Shown piece by piece: positions 61,146 through 64,000 of a DNA stretch of 64,000 bases. Position numbers and translations under genes: made by a program. Source of the DNA: AC-49 sp963817035 (lineage in GTDB: Bacteria > Actinomycetota > Thermoleophilia > Solirubrobacterales > Solirubrobacteraceae); the NCBI GenBank assembly GCA_963817035.1, contig CAWFMM010000003.1, positions 620,001-684,000 of the forward strand, given 5' to 3'. The notes beneath the pieces were generated by a model. It was not told the origin of the DNA, made no database searches, and saw only the letters and a list, made by a program, of their open reading frames with translations. Within the stretch, counting starts at the first letter, position 1. The number at the start of each line of letters is the position of its first letter.

Positions 61146-61604
61146 TCAGGAGGCGCGGCGGCGCGGCGGGGGAGCGACGTCGCGGGCGAGGAGGACGTCG
61201 GTGGAGTGAGCGCGCTGGTGGACGATTTCGGCGCGGAAGGACCGGCGGACGGCGTCGATCTCCTGCTCCATCTCGGCGCGCATCTCGGCCGAGCGGCGCT
61301 CGAGCTCCTCGAGGCGCGCGGTGGCGCTGGCCAGTTGGTTCTCGAGCTCCAGCACTCGCTCGACCCCGGCCAGATTCAGCCCGAGCTCGTTGGTCATCTC
61401 CTGGATGCGGCGCAAACGCTCGACGTCGGCGTGGGAGTACAGGCGCGTGCCCTTGGGCGATCGGGCCGGCGTGATCAGGCCGCGCGCCTCATACATGCGC
61501 AGCGTCTGCTGGTGCATCTCGGCAAGCTCAGCGGCGACCGAGATCATGAAGACACCGCGCTCCATGTGGACCTCGATGGTCGTCGTTCGCCGGACGCCCA
61601 TCAC
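61146..61604 (-). CDS. hspR: heat-shock repressor HspR (MerR family)
   Basis: A 152-residue repressor. The MerR-type winged HTH (MISVAAELAEMHQQTLRMYE, then GLITPARSPKGTRLYSHADVERLRRI) fits HspR: the AELAEMHQQTLR segment is typical. A coiled-coil (LELENQLASATARLEELERR) and a positively charged tail follow. GTG at 61604 overlaps the dnaJ stop (GTGA). HspR binds HAIR sites with DnaK as co-repressor, and such a site is present at clpB. Confidence 0.93.
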   Translation of the reverse strand: MMGVRRTTTIEVHMERGVFMISVAAELAEMHQQTLRMYEARGLITPARSPKGTRLYSHADVERLRRIQEMTNELGLNLAGVERVLELENQLASATARLEELERRSAEMRAEMEQEIDAVRRSFRAEIVHQRAHSTDVLLARDVAPPPRRRAS

Positions 61605-62713
61605 GCCTGCTCCGAGAACAGCTGCGCGCGAGGATCACCATTCATGACCTTCGAGAGCTTGTCGACCGCCTCGGACTGCTCGTCGCTCAACGACGCCGGG
61701 ACATCGATGATGAAGCGGTAGTGAATGTCGCCGCGGGCCGCCGGCGAGCCGCTGCGCAGCTTCGGCGGGCCCTCGCCGCGCAGGCGCTGGACCGTGCCGT
61801 GACCGGTGCCCGGGGGCACGCGCAACTTCTTGCGCCCGTTGAGCGTCGGCACCTCGACATCGGCGCCGCGGATCGCCTCGGGGATCGTCAGCGGGACGTC
61901 GATCTCGAGGTTGTCGCCCTTGCGCCGGAAGATCGGCGACGCCTCGACGTGGGTGACCACGTTGAGGTCGCCGGGCGGACCGCCGTTGCGCCCGGGTTCG
62001 CCCTTGCCCGCGAGCCGCACGCGCGTGCCTTCCTTGACTCCCGCCGGGATGTTGACCTTGTAGCGCTTGACCGTCCGCTGCGCTCCCGACCCGGCGCACG
62101 TCGCGCACGGGTTCTCGATGACCGTCCCGCTGCCGCCGCAGCGCGAGCACGGCTGCGAGATCGAGAACAGGCCCTGGCCCTGGGACTCGATCCCGCGGCC
62201 CTGACACTTGGGACAGACGGTCGGCGAGGTGCCCGGCTTGGCGCCGGTTCCGCGACAGGTCTGACAGGTCGTCGCGGTCGGCACCGAGATCGGGATCTGG
62301 GCGCCGTCCATCGCCTGGGGAAAGGAGATCGAGACCTCGGCCTCGAGGTCGCGCCCACGCTCGGGCCGCGGCCGCGCGGAACCGCCGCCGCCGCGCCCGC
62401 TGCCGCCGCCCGCGTTGCCGAACAGGTTGCCGAGAATGTCCGAAAAGCCTCCGACGTCAAACCCGCCGCCAGGGAAGCCACCCGCGCCACCGCCGCCGAA
62501 CACGCCGCCGCGGTCGTACTGCTTGCGCTTGTCGGCGTCGCCGAGGACGTCGTAGGCGGCCGAGATCTCCTTGAAGCGCTCCTCCGCCTTGGCGTCGTCG
62601 GGGTTGCGGTCCGGGTGGTACTGACGCGCGAGCTTGCGGTAGGACTTCTTGATCTCCGCGGGCGTCGCCTTGCGATCGACGCCGAGCACCTTGTAGAGGT
62701 CGGGGGCAGCCAT
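61601..62713 (-). CDS. dnaJ: chaperone protein DnaJ
   Basis: A 370-residue type I Hsp40. The J-domain (residues 4-70) has the HPD motif in ARQYHPDRNPDD, followed by a Gly-rich linker. The zinc-binding domain has four CxxCxGxG repeats (CQTCRGTG, CPKCQGRG, CSRCGGSG, CATCAGSG), and a C-terminal substrate-binding domain follows. It lies between grpE and hspR in the dnaK operon. Confidence 0.97.
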   Translation of the reverse strand: MAAPDLYKVLGVDRKATPAEIKKSYRKLARQYHPDRNPDDAKAEERFKEISAAYDVLGDADKRKQYDRGGVFGGGGAGGFPGGGFDVGGFSDILGNLFGNAGGGSGRGGGGSARPRPERGRDLEAEVSISFPQAMDGAQIPISVPTATTCQTCRGTGAKPGTSPTVCPKCQGRGIESQGQGLFSISQPCSRCGGSGTVIENPCATCAGSGAQRTVKRYKVNIPAGVKEGTRVRLAGKGEPGRNGGPPGDLNVVTHVEASPIFRRKGDNLEIDVPLTIPEAIRGADVEVPTLNGRKKLRVPPGTGHGTVQRLRGEGPPKLRSGSPAARGDIHYRFIIDVPASLSDEQSEAVDKLSKVMNGDPRAQLFSEQA

Positions 62714-62720
62714 CAGCGCA

Positions 62721-63263
62721 TCAACCTGACACGACCACCTTGGCCGCGCGCAGCACGTCGTCGCCGAGGCGGTAGCCCGCCTGGTAGACCTCGACGATCG
62801 TGCCGCTGACCGTCATCGGCGCGGCCGGAAGCTGGGCGACGGCCTCGTGCAGATGCGGGTCGAACTGGTCGCCGGTCTCGCCGTAGGTCTCGATGCCGAC
62901 GCGGCGCAGCGCGTTGAGCATCTGCTCACGCGCGAGACGGATGCCCTTGGTCAGGTGATGCTCCTCGTCGCCCTCCTGCGCCTCCGCATGGGTCAGCGCG
63001 CGCTCGAAGTCATCGAGCGCGGGCAGCAGCTCGACCGCGATCCGGCGCATCCCGTCGCGCGTCGCCTTCTGCACCCGCTGGGCGGTCTGCTTGCGCACGT
63101 TCTCGAGCTCGGCCGCCTTGCGCAGGGCGATGTCGCGCCAATCGGGCTCGGCCTCGACGGCCTCGGGCTCCACCTCGGCTGAGGTGTCCTGGGGCTCGTC
63201 GACGACCGACGCGGAGCGATCCTCCGCGTCGGTCGCCACCGCCGGCTGGGGCTCGTGGGCCAT
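62721..63263 (-). CDS. grpE: nucleotide exchange factor GrpE
   Basis: A 180-residue exchange factor for DnaK. It has an acidic N-terminal tail, a long coiled coil (IALRKAAELENVRKQTAQRV), a four-helix bundle and a beta-domain with the conserved FDPHLHEAVAQ and VYQAGYRLGDDVLRAAKVVV. It lies 3 bases after dnaK and 7 before dnaJ. Confidence 0.96.
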   Translation of the reverse strand: MAHEPQPAVATDAEDRSASVVDEPQDTSAEVEPEAVEAEPDWRDIALRKAAELENVRKQTAQRVQKATRDGMRRIAVELLPALDDFERALTHAEAQEGDEEHHLTKGIRLAREQMLNALRRVGIETYGETGDQFDPHLHEAVAQLPAAPMTVSGTIVEVYQAGYRLGDDVLRAAKVVVSG

Positions 63264-63266
63264 GAC

Positions 63267-64000
<734 letters not shown>

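Overview
The window is high-GC DNA (by eye about 70% G+C) with GTG and TTG starts, a dnaK-grpE-dnaJ-hspR operon, many genes with leaderless-type promoters and a PurSQL-type purine pathway. This points to an actinobacterium, most likely of the Thermoleophilia/Solirubrobacterales kind. That placement is inferred from gene content, not from a marker-gene search.

Layout. (1) 1-13.4 kb is accessory DNA. It holds a TetR regulator divergent from a methyltransferase-MMPL transporter-DsrE-MBL cluster in which three genes carry frameshifts, several secreted or membrane proteins of unknown function, and an excisionase/integrase pair next to tRNA-Val. The integrase frame runs into the tRNA gene, so this looks like one end of a tRNA-integrated element whose other end lies outside the window. 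(2) 13.4-18 kb holds housekeeping and small metabolic genes, tRNA-Glu, and an XRE regulator-nucleotidyltransferase pair that resembles a toxin-antitoxin module. (3) 18.0-30.6 kb is the most interesting region. It is an 11-gene minus-strand operon in which consecutive genes overlap, preceded by a clear guanidine-I (ykkC) riboswitch. In order it encodes an isochorismatase-type amidohydrolase, a peptide-type ABC importer (fused double ATPase, permease, binding protein, permease), two DUF1989 proteins (carboxyguanidine deiminase type), a urea/guanidine carboxylase reduced to its carboxyltransferase part, allophanate hydrolase, an acetamidase/formamidase and a RidA protein. The logical reading is uptake of guanidine or a guanidino/ureido compound and stepwise conversion through carboxyguanidine and allophanate to ammonia and CO2. 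The biotin carboxylase and biotin-carrier domains are missing.

(4) 30.6-38.5 kb is mixed: a second small-protein/nucleotidyltransferase pair, a secreted protein paralogous to one at 8 kb, a decayed partial copy of purB, an esterase, a MarR/cupin divergon, tRNA-Lys and a helicase. (5) 38-57.4 kb carries ten purine biosynthesis genes (purH, purN, purF, purL, purQ, purS, purC, purB, purE, purD) interspersed with recQ, an IS30-family insertion sequence and small genes. purM and purK are not in the window. (6) 57.5-64 kb is the heat-shock region: clpB with a HspR-like operator in its promoter, then hspR, dnaJ, grpE and the 3' part of dnaK.

A recurring signal is a -10-like hexamer TANNNT placed 6-8 bases before the start codon. 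It is seen upstream of genes at 7860, 14356, 18007, 31504, 34700, 37550, 43114, 51769, 55379 and 57797, and implies leaderless transcripts. It also helped to choose several start codons. No CRISPR array or rRNA was seen.
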